Of a stretch of 40,761 nucleotides of DNA, positions 7,863 to 15,930 are shown piece by piece (the stretch's first letter is position 1; each line of letters starts with the position of its first letter). Location: assembly GCA_002410935.1 (NCBI GenBank), contig DHPM01000001.1:21325-62085 (forward strand), written 5' to 3'. The notes under the pieces were generated by a model. It made no database searches and was not told where the DNA came from. It saw only the letters and a list, made by a program, of their open reading frames with translations. The position numbers were made by a program, and so were the translations under genes. Source of the stretch: Caryophanales bacterium UBA5364. GTDB lineage: Bacteria > Bacillota_I > Bacilli_A > RF39 > UBA660.

Positions 7863-9896
7863 ATGAAAAATAAGAAATGGATAGTTATTGGTTCAATAAC
7901 TATTTTAATCCTTATCTCAGCTATAGGCATGTTTATATTAACCCGGAAAGATACTGATACAACACTAACTATTCTAGAAAAAAAGTGGATTGAAAATAAT
8001 AAAAATACTGTTATTGATTTAGGTATTTTAAATAATATTGCCCTTTTAAACTATGAAGGTGAAGGCATATTTTTTGATTTTCTAGAAAGTTTAGAAGATG
8101 ATACAGAGTTATCTTTTAATAAAGTATCATATAATTTAGGAGAAAATATTAAAACAGAATATGCTTTAAGACTAGTTGATAAAATAGACAAGAATAGTAT
8201 TTTAATCTATAGTGATAATTATGCTGTTTTAACAAAAGATAAATTTAAATATAGTAATTTAAAAGAATTAAAGGAATTAACGATAGGCGTTTTAAATGAT
8301 ACATTAGATAATGTTAATACTTATTTAGATGGTAATCTTACTTTAAAAACATTTGATAGTAATGAATTATTGTTAGCTGAAATAAGTAAAGAAGAACCAA
8401 CTGTAGATGCCATTATTTTACCTAAATTAGTTTATTTAAATAATTATAATCCTAATATGCCTTTATATATTGCCTATAATATTACAGAAATAAGAGATAA
8501 TTATGTATTATCTTTAGGTAAGAATGATAAGTTAAATGATATTTTAACTAAATATTATCAAAAATGGAATGAAGAAAAATATAATAATTCATATAACTTG
8601 CATTTATCAAACTCTTATTTTATAGCAAATGAAATAGATGAACAAACAAGAGTAAAATTTAGAAGTAAGAGATATGTGTATGGTTATCTTGATAATTTAC
8701 CATATGACACCGTTATAAATGGTGAAAATATTGGTATTAATTATAGTTTAATCAATAAATTTGCTGAAATAAGTAATATTGAAGTTATTTATAAAGAATA
8801 TGATTCTTATACTAAATTACTAAAAGAATTTAATGCTAATAATATTGATTTCTATTTTGATCACTATAAAGATAGTAAATATATGATGGATGTTTATAAA
8901 ACTGTTTCCCCATATGAAGAAAAAGCTGTTGTTGTATCATCACTGGATGAAAAAACAGTTATTAATTCTATTAATTCTTTAAATGGTAAAACAGTATCTG
9001 TTTTAAAAAACAGTCAAATTGCTGAATTTTTAAAGAAAAAAAATATTAAAGTTAAAGAATATCCTAATATGCCTAAAATGTTAGAAGAAAAAAATAACAT
9101 CTTAGTTATTAATGCTGAAGTATTTAATTATTATATATATAAGGAACTTGAAAAATATAAAATTGATTATTCATTTAATCTAAATACTGATTATGGATTT
9201 GTTATTAGAGATATTAAGAATAATGAATTATTTGAAAACTATTTTAATTTTTATTTAGGATTTATGGTTGAAAAGAATATGATTAATGAAGGTTATAAGC
9301 AAATATTATCGGTAACTTCGGGTAATATAATATTGAAAAACTTAACCTTATCAGCTACTATAATTTTAATTATAGGAGTAATTGCTCTAGTTGCGTATAA
9401 CTTTAGACCAACTAAAAAGAAGAATACTACTTTAACTAAAGAAGATAAATTAAAATATGTTGATATGCTTACTTCTTTAAAAAATCGTAATTATCTAAAT
9501 GATAATATTGAGAAGTGGGATGATAGTGAAGTTTACCCACAAACTATTATTATAATTGATTTAAACAATATTGCTTATATTAATGATAATTATGGTCATC
9601 GTGAAGGGGACAACGTTATTAAAGAAGCCGCTAATAAGTTAATTACTAATCAAATACCAAATAGTGATATTATTAGAACGAATGGTAATGAATTCTTAGT
9701 TTATTTAGTTGAATATGACGAAAAACAAGTAATCGCATATATTCGTAAATTAAATAAAGAATTTAAGGAATTAGCTCATGGTTTTGGAGCTGCAATAGGA
9801 TATAGTATGATAAATGATCAAATCAAAACAATTGATGATGCGATCAATGAAGCAACTCTTGATATGAGAGTAAATAAAGAAGAACTTAATAATTAA
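7863..9896 (+). CDS. Membrane sensor with two solute-binding-like domains and a degenerate GGDEF domain
   Basis: 677 aa. It has an N-terminal membrane helix (about 7-27), two tandem extracytoplasmic regions resembling family 3 solute-binding domains (about 45-245 and 260-480), a second membrane helix (about 490-515) and a cytoplasmic GGDEF domain from about 531 (DMLTSLKNRNYL). The signature loop reads NGNEF (607-611) instead of GGDEF, and the upstream RxxD inhibitory site is not conserved. The IDLNN segment with a nearby D is present. A canonical version would make c-di-GMP; this one is probably inactive or a nucleotide sensor, which is inference. The start is ATG 7863 behind AAGGTGGT. An in-frame upstream ATG at 7830 overlaps the previous gene and lacks such a site. 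It may transduce binding of amino acids or other small solutes. Confidence 0.8.
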   Translation: MKNKKWIVIGSITILILISAIGMFILTRKDTDTTLTILEKKWIENNKNTVIDLGILNNIALLNYEGEGIFFDFLESLEDDTELSFNKVSYNLGENIKTEYALRLVDKIDKNSILIYSDNYAVLTKDKFKYSNLKELKELTIGVLNDTLDNVNTYLDGNLTLKTFDSNELLLAEISKEEPTVDAIILPKLVYLNNYNPNMPLYIAYNITEIRDNYVLSLGKNDKLNDILTKYYQKWNEEKYNNSYNLHLSNSYFIANEIDEQTRVKFRSKRYVYGYLDNLPYDTVINGENIGINYSLINKFAEISNIEVIYKEYDSYTKLLKEFNANNIDFYFDHYKDSKYMMDVYKTVSPYEEKAVVVSSLDEKTVINSINSLNGKTVSVLKNSQIAEFLKKKNIKVKEYPNMPKMLEEKNNILVINAEVFNYYIYKELEKYKIDYSFNLNTDYGFVIRDIKNNELFENYFNFYLGFMVEKNMINEGYKQILSVTSGNIILKNLTLSATIILIIGVIALVAYNFRPTKKKNTTLTKEDKLKYVDMLTSLKNRNYLNDNIEKWDDSEVYPQTIIIIDLNNIAYINDNYGHREGDNVIKEAANKLITNQIPNSDIIRTNGNEFLVYLVEYDEKQVIAYIRKLNKEFKELAHGFGAAIGYSMINDQIKTIDDAINEATLDMRVNKEELNN

Positions 9897-9922
9897 GCAA
9901 AGATATCTTCTTTGCTTTTTTT
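9896..9922 (+). terminator. Terminator after the GGDEF gene
   Basis: AGCAAAGA (9896-9903) pairs with TCTTTGCT (9909-9916) and is followed by Ts. The final A of the stop codon is part of the stem. Confidence 0.8.
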
Positions 9923-9934
9923 AAGAGGTGAATT

Positions 9935-10765
9935 ATGAAAGAAGTTAAAAAATTATTAAAACGATTAGTTAAAACAATAAAAAAGCCAGAGATGAGAATT
10001 CTTCCTGGTCAATTAGCATATTTTTTAGTTTTATCAATTATTCCTATTATTACCTTATTTGCTTTTATGGGATCATTTTTTGATATATCAGTAAATAATC
10101 TTACACCATTATTAAAGGAAACAATACCTAAAGGTGTATATGATTTATTACTTCCTTTCTTTACAGGACAAGGATTAAACATCAATACTGGGTTTTCAAT
10201 GGTTATTGGATTTCTAGTAGCCTCTAATGGTGCTCATTCAATTATTGTAACTTCTAATATATTATATAAGATTGAAAATCATGATTATTTAAAATCAAGA
10301 GTTAAAGCTTTCTTTTTAACATTTATTCTTATTTCTTTATTTGTTTTTATAATTGTTGGATTAGCGTTTGGAAATGTTATTTTAAAAACAATTTTAGATA
10401 TGGTTTTTACAGAGACGATTGCTATTCAAATTTATACCATCTTTGTTTATTTAAAGTGGCTAATTGCTTTAATTGTTATTTTCTTGATGATAAAGTTAAT
10501 CTATACTTTAGCACCTGACTCTAGAATTCCTAGTAAATATGTTAATATAGGTGCAGCATTTGCTACTTTAGGATTAATCTTTGTAACATCTATTTATTCC
10601 TTTTATGCTAATAATATTGCCAACTATAATATCTTTTATGGTAATTTAGCTAATATTATTATTTTAATGATTTGGGTATATTCATTAGCGTATGTTATTG
10701 TTATTGGAATTGCCTTAAATACCGAATATTATCATTTGGAAAATAATACTAATAATAAAAAGTAA
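9935..10765 (+). CDS. YihY/BrkB family inner-membrane protein
   Basis: 276 aa, highly hydrophobic with about six predicted membrane helices. The family pattern is visible: ILPGQLAYFLVLSIIPIITL near the N-terminus (usually A-A-SLxPL), a central YTLAPDSRIPSKYVNIGA segment, and a C-terminal NIFYGNLANIIILMIWVY helix. Family members were once called ribonuclease BN, but that activity belongs to another protein; the true function is unresolved and a transport role has been proposed. The start follows AAGAGGTGAATT directly behind the previous terminator. It is followed by 192 bases without a gene that contain the structured RNA region and the lon promoter. Confidence 0.85.
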   Translation: MKEVKKLLKRLVKTIKKPEMRILPGQLAYFLVLSIIPIITLFAFMGSFFDISVNNLTPLLKETIPKGVYDLLLPFFTGQGLNINTGFSMVIGFLVASNGAHSIIVTSNILYKIENHDYLKSRVKAFFLTFILISLFVFIIVGLAFGNVILKTILDMVFTETIAIQIYTIFVYLKWLIALIVIFLMIKLIYTLAPDSRIPSKYVNIGAAFATLGLIFVTSIYSFYANNIANYNIFYGNLANIIILMIWVYSLAYVIVIGIALNTEYYHLENNTNNKK

Positions 10766-10884
10766 ATGTAGGGTAATAATAGTAGGGAATACATATATTT
10801 TTACCGATATGTGTTCGATATAGACTACATAAGGTAAAAGGAAAGCTATGTTAAAATAGTAAAACGGTGAAAAACCGTTTTTTG
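10766..10884 (+). ncRNA. Candidate structured RNA or cis-regulatory leader with terminator
   Basis: This gene-free stretch has dense pairing. A 10-bp stem forms between 10787-10796 and 10807-10816, and a 5-bp stem between 10827-10831 and 10847-10851. Their loops are complementary over 7 bases: TTTTACC (10799-10805) with GGTAAAA (10833-10839). The same four arms can instead pair 10791-10795 with 10847-10851 and 10808-10812 with 10827-10831, keeping the TTTTACC/GGTAAAA helix nested. A GNRA-loop terminator follows at 10861-10884. I do not recognise a known riboswitch class. It could be a small RNA or an attenuator; it lies 74 bases before lon, which also has its own -10 box. Confidence 0.5.
10861..10884 (+). 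terminator. Terminator ending the structured RNA region
   Basis: AAAACGGT (10861-10868), loop GAAA, ACCGTTTT (10873-10880), then Ts. Confidence 0.85.
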
Positions 10885-10922
10885 TTTTGTAATAAAGTGT
10901 GGACTTTTTTGTCTTTTTGTAT

Positions 10923-10928
10923 TATAAT
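10923..10928 (+). promoter_or_regulatory. -10 box upstream of lon
   Basis: TATAAT, 30 bases before the lon start codon. I see no convincing -35, no CtsR heptad repeat and no CIRCE element, so heat-shock control by those regulators is not supported here. Confidence 0.5.
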
Positions 10929-10957
10929 AAAAAACAATTTTATTAGGAGGTGTTAAC

Positions 10958-13288
10958 TTGATCAAAACAAACTTACCAGTCATCCTATTAAGGGGAATTG
11001 TGTTGCTACCTAATAATGAAATTCGTTTAGAATTTGATAGTGAAACCAATAAAAATATTATTGATGTAGCTGAACTTTTTCATGAAAATAACATTTTAGT
11101 TGTCAGTAGTAAAAATTCATTTGAAGAAAAACCTGACATCGATGAATTACCAAAAATAGGAGTTATGTCAAAAATAACTCACAAAATAGAATTACCAAAT
11201 GGGAAAACCAGAATAATTATTAGTGGTGTTTCTCGTGTTAGTGTTTATGAATATTTAAACCTTAATCGAACTTCTGAAGTAATTGAAGCAATTATTGCTA
11301 CTTTGCCTAATGATGATATCGATGAAAAAGAAGCAACTGCTTTAATCAGAAAAATATATCGTGAATTAGAAAGTTATATTAAGAGTGTACCTTATATTAG
11401 TAATAGTATCTTATCACAGATTAATAATATAGGTGATTTATCTAAAATGACAGATATCATCGCACCTAATTTGCCGATATCATTTAGTCGTTTACATGAA
11501 TACTTAAATGAAACAATGGTTGTTATGCGTGCTCGTATGATTTTAGAAGATATCTATAAAGAAAAAGAGTTATTTGCTATTGAAAATAAACTTGATATTG
11601 AAGTAAGAAAAGAAATAGATCATAATCAGAAAGATTATATTTTACGAGAAAAAATAAAAAAGATTAAAGAAGAATTAGGTGATACTTCATTAAAAGAAGA
11701 TGAAGTTGAAACTTTAAGAAATAGAATTGGTGATTTAGCTGCCCCTAAACATATTAAAGAACGTTTAGAGCAAGAATTAAGACGATATGAAAGTCTATCT
11801 TCAATGTCACCAGAAACCAATGTTGTTAGAAACTATATCGAATGGTTACTTGATTTACCATGGAATATCTATACTGAAGATAATAATGATTTAAATGGTG
11901 TACGAGAAAAATTAGATGCATCACATTACGGAATAGATAAAGTTAAAACAAGAATTATTGAATATTTAGCTGTTAAGCAAATGACGGATAGTCTAAAGAG
12001 CCCTATTATTTGTTTAGTTGGTCCCCCAGGTGTAGGTAAAACTTCACTAGCGATTAGTATTGCGAATGCTATTGACCGAAACTTTGTTAAAATATCAGTA
12101 GGTGGGGTTAATGATGAGTCAGAAATAGTTGGTCATAGACGAACTTATTTAGGTGCTAATCCTGGTCGTATTATTCAATCAATGAAGAAAGCTAAAAGTA
12201 GTAACCCATTATTTCTAATTGATGAAATTGATAAGATGACTAAAGATTATAAGGGAGACCCTTCTAGTGCTTTATTAGAAGTATTAGATCCAGAACAAAA
12301 TAAATATTTTAGTGATAACTATATTGAAGAAGAATACGATTTATCCAATGTCATGTTTATTGCTACGGCTAATTACATCGAAGATATTCCAGAACCATTA
12401 AAAGATAGACTTGAAATAATTCAATTATCAGGTTATACTGAATTAGAGAAGCTAGATATAGCAAAAAAACATTTAATACCTAAAATATGTGATGATCATG
12501 GCTTAAATAAAGACCAATTACACTTTGATGATAAAGCTATTTTAGCGATTGTTAGACACTATACCAAAGAAGCTGGTGTTAGAGAATTAGAACGACAAAT
12601 TGCTAATATTATTCGTAAAATTGTAACATCAATGGTTGTCAATAATTTAAAAATAAATAGTTTGAATATAACACCAAATAATTTAGAACAATATTTAGGC
12701 AAAAAGAGATATCGTTTTTATAAACCAGAAAATAAATTTCAAGTAGGAGTCGTTAATGGATTAGCTTATACTTACTTTGGTGGCGATACCTTACCAATTG
12801 AAGTTAATTACTATAAAGGAAATGGTAATTTAGTATTAACTGGTTCACTTGGTGATATTATGAAGGAAAGTGCTCATATTGCTTTAAGTTATTTAAAATC
12901 AAATTATGAATACTATCATATCGAATATAATAAATTGATTGATAATGATATTCATATACATGTACCAGAAGGTGCTATTCCTAAAGATGGTCCTAGTGCA
13001 GGTATTGCTTTAACCACAGCATTAGTTAGTGCTTTTAGTAATTTAAAAGTAGATCGTAAAGTAGCCTTAACTGGTGAAATTACATTACGAGGTAATGTTC
13101 TACCAATTGGTGGATTAAAAGAAAAAAGTATTGGTGCTCATCGTAATGGAATTAAAAAGATTATTATACCATTTGATAACCTTAAAGATTTAGATGAGGT
13201 TCCAACTGAAATTAAAAATGATATTACCTATATACCTGTTAAAAACTATAAAGAAGTTATAAAATATATTGGAGTAGGTGTTAAATAA
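10958..13288 (+). CDS. lon: ATP-dependent protease Lon
   Basis: 776 aa, typical LonA length. The N-terminal substrate-binding domain opens with NLPVILLRGIVLLPNNEIRL. The AAA+ module has Walker A GPPGVGKTS and Walker B LFLIDEIDK. The C-terminal protease domain has the Ser-Lys dyad: Ser 680 in DGPSAGIAL and Lys 723 in GGLKEKS, spaced 43 residues as in E. coli Lon. It degrades misfolded and regulatory proteins in the cytoplasm. The start is TTG 10958 behind a strong AGGAGGTG. The stop overlaps the next start by one base (TAATG), so the following gene is co-transcribed. In B. subtilis lonA also lies upstream of spoVID-ysxE-valS. Confidence 0.96.
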   Translation: MIKTNLPVILLRGIVLLPNNEIRLEFDSETNKNIIDVAELFHENNILVVSSKNSFEEKPDIDELPKIGVMSKITHKIELPNGKTRIIISGVSRVSVYEYLNLNRTSEVIEAIIATLPNDDIDEKEATALIRKIYRELESYIKSVPYISNSILSQINNIGDLSKMTDIIAPNLPISFSRLHEYLNETMVVMRARMILEDIYKEKELFAIENKLDIEVRKEIDHNQKDYILREKIKKIKEELGDTSLKEDEVETLRNRIGDLAAPKHIKERLEQELRRYESLSSMSPETNVVRNYIEWLLDLPWNIYTEDNNDLNGVREKLDASHYGIDKVKTRIIEYLAVKQMTDSLKSPIICLVGPPGVGKTSLAISIANAIDRNFVKISVGGVNDESEIVGHRRTYLGANPGRIIQSMKKAKSSNPLFLIDEIDKMTKDYKGDPSSALLEVLDPEQNKYFSDNYIEEEYDLSNVMFIATANYIEDIPEPLKDRLEIIQLSGYTELEKLDIAKKHLIPKICDDHGLNKDQLHFDDKAILAIVRHYTKEAGVRELERQIANIIRKIVTSMVVNNLKINSLNITPNNLEQYLGKKRYRFYKPENKFQVGVVNGLAYTYFGGDTLPIEVNYYKGNGNLVLTGSLGDIMKESAHIALSYLKSNYEYYHIEYNKLIDNDIHIHVPEGAIPKDGPSAGIALTTALVSAFSNLKVDRKVALTGEITLRGNVLPIGGLKEKSIGAHRNGIKKIIIPFDNLKDLDEVPTEIKNDITYIPVKNYKEVIKYIGVGVK

Positions 13289-14049
13289 TGGAAGTAGATT
13301 ATCAAAAGGAACTGGATGCATATGTTCATTCAAAAATGATTCAATCAATGATGTTTTACAAAAATGTTTCAACTATATTGGAGCATCCTATATGGCAAGG
13401 AGATATTATGTCAGTTGATTTTCTTAAAGCGTTAAGAGATATAATCAAAACGAATAAGGAATATCAATTTATTGAGCCTTCAGCTAAGGACAATTTGCAT
13501 CGTATTATTAATCATATAAGATTTAACAATGAATATAGTACTAAAACCAAAAAAAGACTTTGTTATCATTTTTATAATGATTTAACGGTAACTTTAAATG
13601 GTAGTGGTTATGTTAATCAATATAAATATTATTTACAAGAATTAAATAAAAGATATGACAACAATAGAGTTACTATACAAATCTTAGATAAGTTATTTAT
13701 TCCGGCTGTTATTGAGCAATACAAAGATTCAATCTTTTCTTCAATAGCGACTGATTTTGGAGTTATTGTTAATCAATCAGAGGCAGTAGAGACAAATAGC
13801 TTTTATGAGCAAATTCTTCCTCTTTATGTTGTTAATAACGATTATATTGATAGTCTTAATGCGATTACTTGTGAATTTCCTTTTATATTAACTGATCCAA
13901 CATTCTTAGAGCGTACTTATGATGTTTTAAATCAAAATAAGGTCATACTAAAAGAACTTAAAGATGATGTAGAAGACGCAAGATTTTATAAAGATTTATC
14001 TAAAAGAAATAATAAAGTACTTAAAAAAGTAAATAGGCTTACTAAATAA
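13288..14049 (+). CDS. Unknown protein co-transcribed with lon
   Basis: 253 aa, soluble, with no signal peptide or membrane helix. It begins one base inside the lon stop codon, with GGAGTAGGTG within the lon 3' end as ribosome-binding site, so translation is coupled. The sequence is charged and helical (for example YVHSKMIQSMMFYKN, DDVEDARFYKDLSKRN near the end). I recognise no family. A role connected with Lon, such as an adaptor or a substrate, is possible from position only. Confidence 0.75.
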   Translation: MEVDYQKELDAYVHSKMIQSMMFYKNVSTILEHPIWQGDIMSVDFLKALRDIIKTNKEYQFIEPSAKDNLHRIINHIRFNNEYSTKTKKRLCYHFYNDLTVTLNGSGYVNQYKYYLQELNKRYDNNRVTIQILDKLFIPAVIEQYKDSIFSSIATDFGVIVNQSEAVETNSFYEQILPLYVVNNDYIDSLNAITCEFPFILTDPTFLERTYDVLNQNKVILKELKDDVEDARFYKDLSKRNNKVLKKVNRLTK

Positions 14050-14057
14050 TAATCATC

Positions 14058-14077
14058 ATTTTGACATATTTTGACAT
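14058..14077 (+). repeat. Two exact tandem 10-bp repeats upstream of a promoter
   Basis: ATTTTGACAT occurs twice in direct succession (14058-14067, 14068-14077), 18 bases before the -35 box of the next gene. The 10-bp period puts both copies on one face of the helix, as for response-regulator sites. Flanking ATAATCAT copies (14047-14054 and 14080-14087) surround it. Confidence 0.55.
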
Positions 14078-14095
14078 TTGATAATCATTTTTTCA

Positions 14096-14124
14096 TTGTA
14101 AACTCATATTATCTATTATATAAT
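14096..14124 (+). promoter_or_regulatory. Promoter of the 72-aa gene
   Basis: TTGTAA (14096-14101), 17-base spacer, TATAAT (14119-14124). The ATG at 14144 follows GAGTGGTGAT. Confidence 0.7.
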
Positions 14125-14143
14125 GTAAAAGAGTGGTGATGGT

Positions 14144-14362
14144 ATGAAAGAAAATGGAAAGCGAACAAATAAATTAATTCTTCATGACTATTCCACCCAA
14201 ATTGAAATAAGTAGTTTTGATGAAGCATTTGTTTACTATGATTTAGCTAAACAATGTTTAAATAATAATGATAATATTGGGTATAATCATTACATACAAT
14301 TAGCTAAAATGTTACTATCGCAAAATAATAATAAAGAATTAAAAGATGAATTAAAAAGATAA
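14144..14362 (+). CDS. Small protein of unknown function (72 aa)
   Basis: 72 aa, soluble and charged: KRTNKLILHDYSTQIEISSF then a helical FVYYDLAKQCLNNNDNIGY region. It has a clear promoter, ribosome-binding site and a perfect terminator of its own, so it is very likely expressed as a single gene. Two exact 10-bp repeats upstream suggest that a DNA-binding protein regulates it. I recognise no family. It sits between the lon operon and the SpoVID-like gene. Confidence 0.7.
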   Translation: MKENGKRTNKLILHDYSTQIEISSFDEAFVYYDLAKQCLNNNDNIGYNHYIQLAKMLLSQNNNKELKDELKR

Positions 14363-14380
14363 TCATAATTATCTTTTTTT
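14353..14380 (+). terminator. Terminator after the 72-aa gene
   Basis: AAAAAGATAAT (14353-14363), loop CATA, ATTATCTTTTT (14368-14378), then Ts. It is a perfect 11-bp stem that includes the stop codon. A TATAAT box (14385-14390) for the next gene follows. Confidence 0.9.
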
Positions 14381-14414
14381 TTAATATAATTTATTGAAAG
14401 GATGGTAACATTGT

Positions 14415-15047
14415 ATGAATAAAATAGTTCCTTTTAAAAAAAATATTATTTTTAAAAGCAATTTATCAGAAATAACAAGTATTTCATTAGAACATAATTT
14501 ACATTTGGAACAAGAAAAGATTATTGGGGAGTTTATTATAAGTGGTGAATATAAGATGGTGGAAACTAGTACCAATACGGAAGTGTTTTCATTTAATTTA
14601 CCTTTCGAAGAAATGCTCGATGATTATAGACTAGATAAGGCTAAAATTGATATTGATGATTTTTATTATGAAATAATTAATAGTAACATTTTAAGAGTTA
14701 ATGTTGATGTCTTAGTTGATGGATTAGTAGAAAAGGAAGAAGAACCAATAATTGAAGAAGAACCAACCGTAGAAGAAGAATTAGTTGTTAAAGAAGAACG
14801 TCATAAACTGTGTGATACGGAAGATGAAGACTGTGATTATGAACCAGTTGATGTAAAATCACTCTTTGATACTTTAGATGGTAGTGAAGTATATTCTACT
14901 TATAAGGTTTGTATTGTTAGAGAAGAGGATACATTAGAAAGTATTATTGAAAGATATGATACATCTAGAGAAGAATTAGAACTATATAACGATTTAAATA
15001 GTATAAAATTAGGTGATAAAATAATCATCCCTAGTGCGCAAAATTAA
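14415..15047 (+). CDS. SpoVID-like spore coat morphogenesis protein with LysM domain
   Basis: 210 aa. The N-terminal ~110 residues match the SpoVID/SPOCS-type beta domain (KNIIFKSNLSEITSISLEHN, IIGEFIISGEYK, FNLPFEEML). An acidic linker rich in glutamate follows (about 112-135), then a C-terminal LysM domain (about 162-207, VREEDTLESIIERYDTSREE, LGDKIIIPS). In B. subtilis SpoVID drives coat encasement of the forespore and is encoded just before ysxE and valS; here the next gene is ysxE-like and valS lies about 5 kb on. It is much shorter than B. subtilis SpoVID (575 aa), mainly in the linker. The start ATG 14415 follows AAAGGATGG. Similarity plus synteny support the family; whether this organism sporulates is unknown. 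Confidence 0.72.
   Translation: MNKIVPFKKNIIFKSNLSEITSISLEHNLHLEQEKIIGEFIISGEYKMVETSTNTEVFSFNLPFEEMLDDYRLDKAKIDIDDFYYEIINSNILRVNVDVLVDGLVEKEEEPIIEEEPTVEEELVVKEERHKLCDTEDEDCDYEPVDVKSLFDTLDGSEVYSTYKVCIVREEDTLESIIERYDTSREELELYNDLNSIKLGDKIIIPSAQN
14882..14905 (+). repeat. 24-base sequence shared with 16414-16437
   Basis: Identical to 16414-16437 inside the PASTA-deacetylase gene. Both copies are in the same frame and, with their flanking bases, encode SEVYSTYKV in a linker position next to a cell-wall or surface domain. Confidence 0.6.
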
Positions 15048-15930
15048 TCAGTTATTAAAAAGATATGAATTAAAACCACATCGTTACGAAAAGAATGGTA
15101 AAGTCACCTATATTGATACCAATGAAGGCCGATTCGTTATTAAGGATAATAAACATAAAGATGATATATATAACTATTTAGATTCTCGTAGTTTTGATTA
15201 TTACCCTAAAATGCTTAATGATATAAATGATGATTATGAAATACGTGAATATGTTGAGGAAATTGATATTCCGAGGGAACAAAAAGTAATTGATTTAATT
15301 GATTTAACAGCTCTATTACATAATAAGACAACACATTATAAAGAAGTCGATATTGCTGATTATAAGCAAATATATGAAGATATTAATAATAATATTGCTT
15401 ATTTAAACAGTTATTATAGTGATTTAATTACTTTAATTGAAACAAAGGTTTATATGAGTCCTAGTGAGTATTTATTAGCCCGTAATATTTCTAAGATATT
15501 TGCTGCTTTAGCTTTTTCTAAAAAAGAGATTGAAGAATGGTATGAATTAATTAAAGATAAAAAAAAGAAACGGTATGTCGTTCTTCATAATAATTTAAAA
15601 TTAGATCATTTTTTAGAAAACAAGAATTCATATTTAATAAATTGGGATAAATCAAAAATTGATATTCCCATTTTCGATTTATATAAGTTATATCGTAATC
15701 ATTGTTTAGATTTTGATTTTGAAGAAATATTAAAAAGATATGAGAATAGTTATCCATTAGCAGAAGACGAGCGAAAATTATTCTTTATCTTGATCACTTT
15801 ACCAGATATAATTAAGTTTGATGATACGGAATACAATATGACAAAAAAAATAAGTAAAGAAATAGATAAACTATATAAAACCGAAATATTACTTACGCCA
15901 TATTGTTTTAATAAAGAATCCAGTAACTAG
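15034..15930 (+). CDS. YsxE/CotS-like kinase-fold protein, probably catalytically dead
   Basis: 298 aa. The fold resembles aminoglycoside phosphotransferase-type kinases such as the spore coat proteins YsxE and CotS: VVLHNNLKLDHFL stands where catalytic HGDLHxxN normally lies, and LINWDKSKIDIPIFDLYKLY stands at the IDxxxxxxGDPxxDLA segment. In both, the key aspartate is asparagine (HNN, INW), so phosphotransfer is doubtful. The GTG start at 15034 lies 14 bases inside the SpoVID-like gene. No good ribosome-binding site is seen, so translation probably depends on that gene. The spoVID-ysxE pair is the Bacillus order. Its 3' end overlaps a small gene on the opposite strand. Confidence 0.72.
   Translation: MRKINQLLKRYELKPHRYEKNGKVTYIDTNEGRFVIKDNKHKDDIYNYLDSRSFDYYPKMLNDINDDYEIREYVEEIDIPREQKVIDLIDLTALLHNKTTHYKEVDIADYKQIYEDINNNIAYLNSYYSDLITLIETKVYMSPSEYLLARNISKIFAALAFSKKEIEEWYELIKDKKKKRYVVLHNNLKLDHFLENKNSYLINWDKSKIDIPIFDLYKLYRNHCLDFDFEEILKRYENSYPLAEDERKLFFILITLPDIIKFDDTEYNMTKKISKEIDKLYKTEILLTPYCFNKESSN

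Noticed and set aside
10766..10860. Purine, TPP, c-di-GMP or other known riboswitch
   Set aside because: The kissing-loop layout recalls purine riboswitches, but none of the conserved core sequences of these classes is present.
10900..10957. CtsR or HrcA operator at lon
   Set aside because: No GGTCAAA direct heptads and no CIRCE inverted repeat can be found.
10846..11049. Reading frame on the - strand opposite the lon start
   Set aside because: It lies antisense to the lon promoter and N-terminus, has a biased composition, and lacks a ribosome-binding site.
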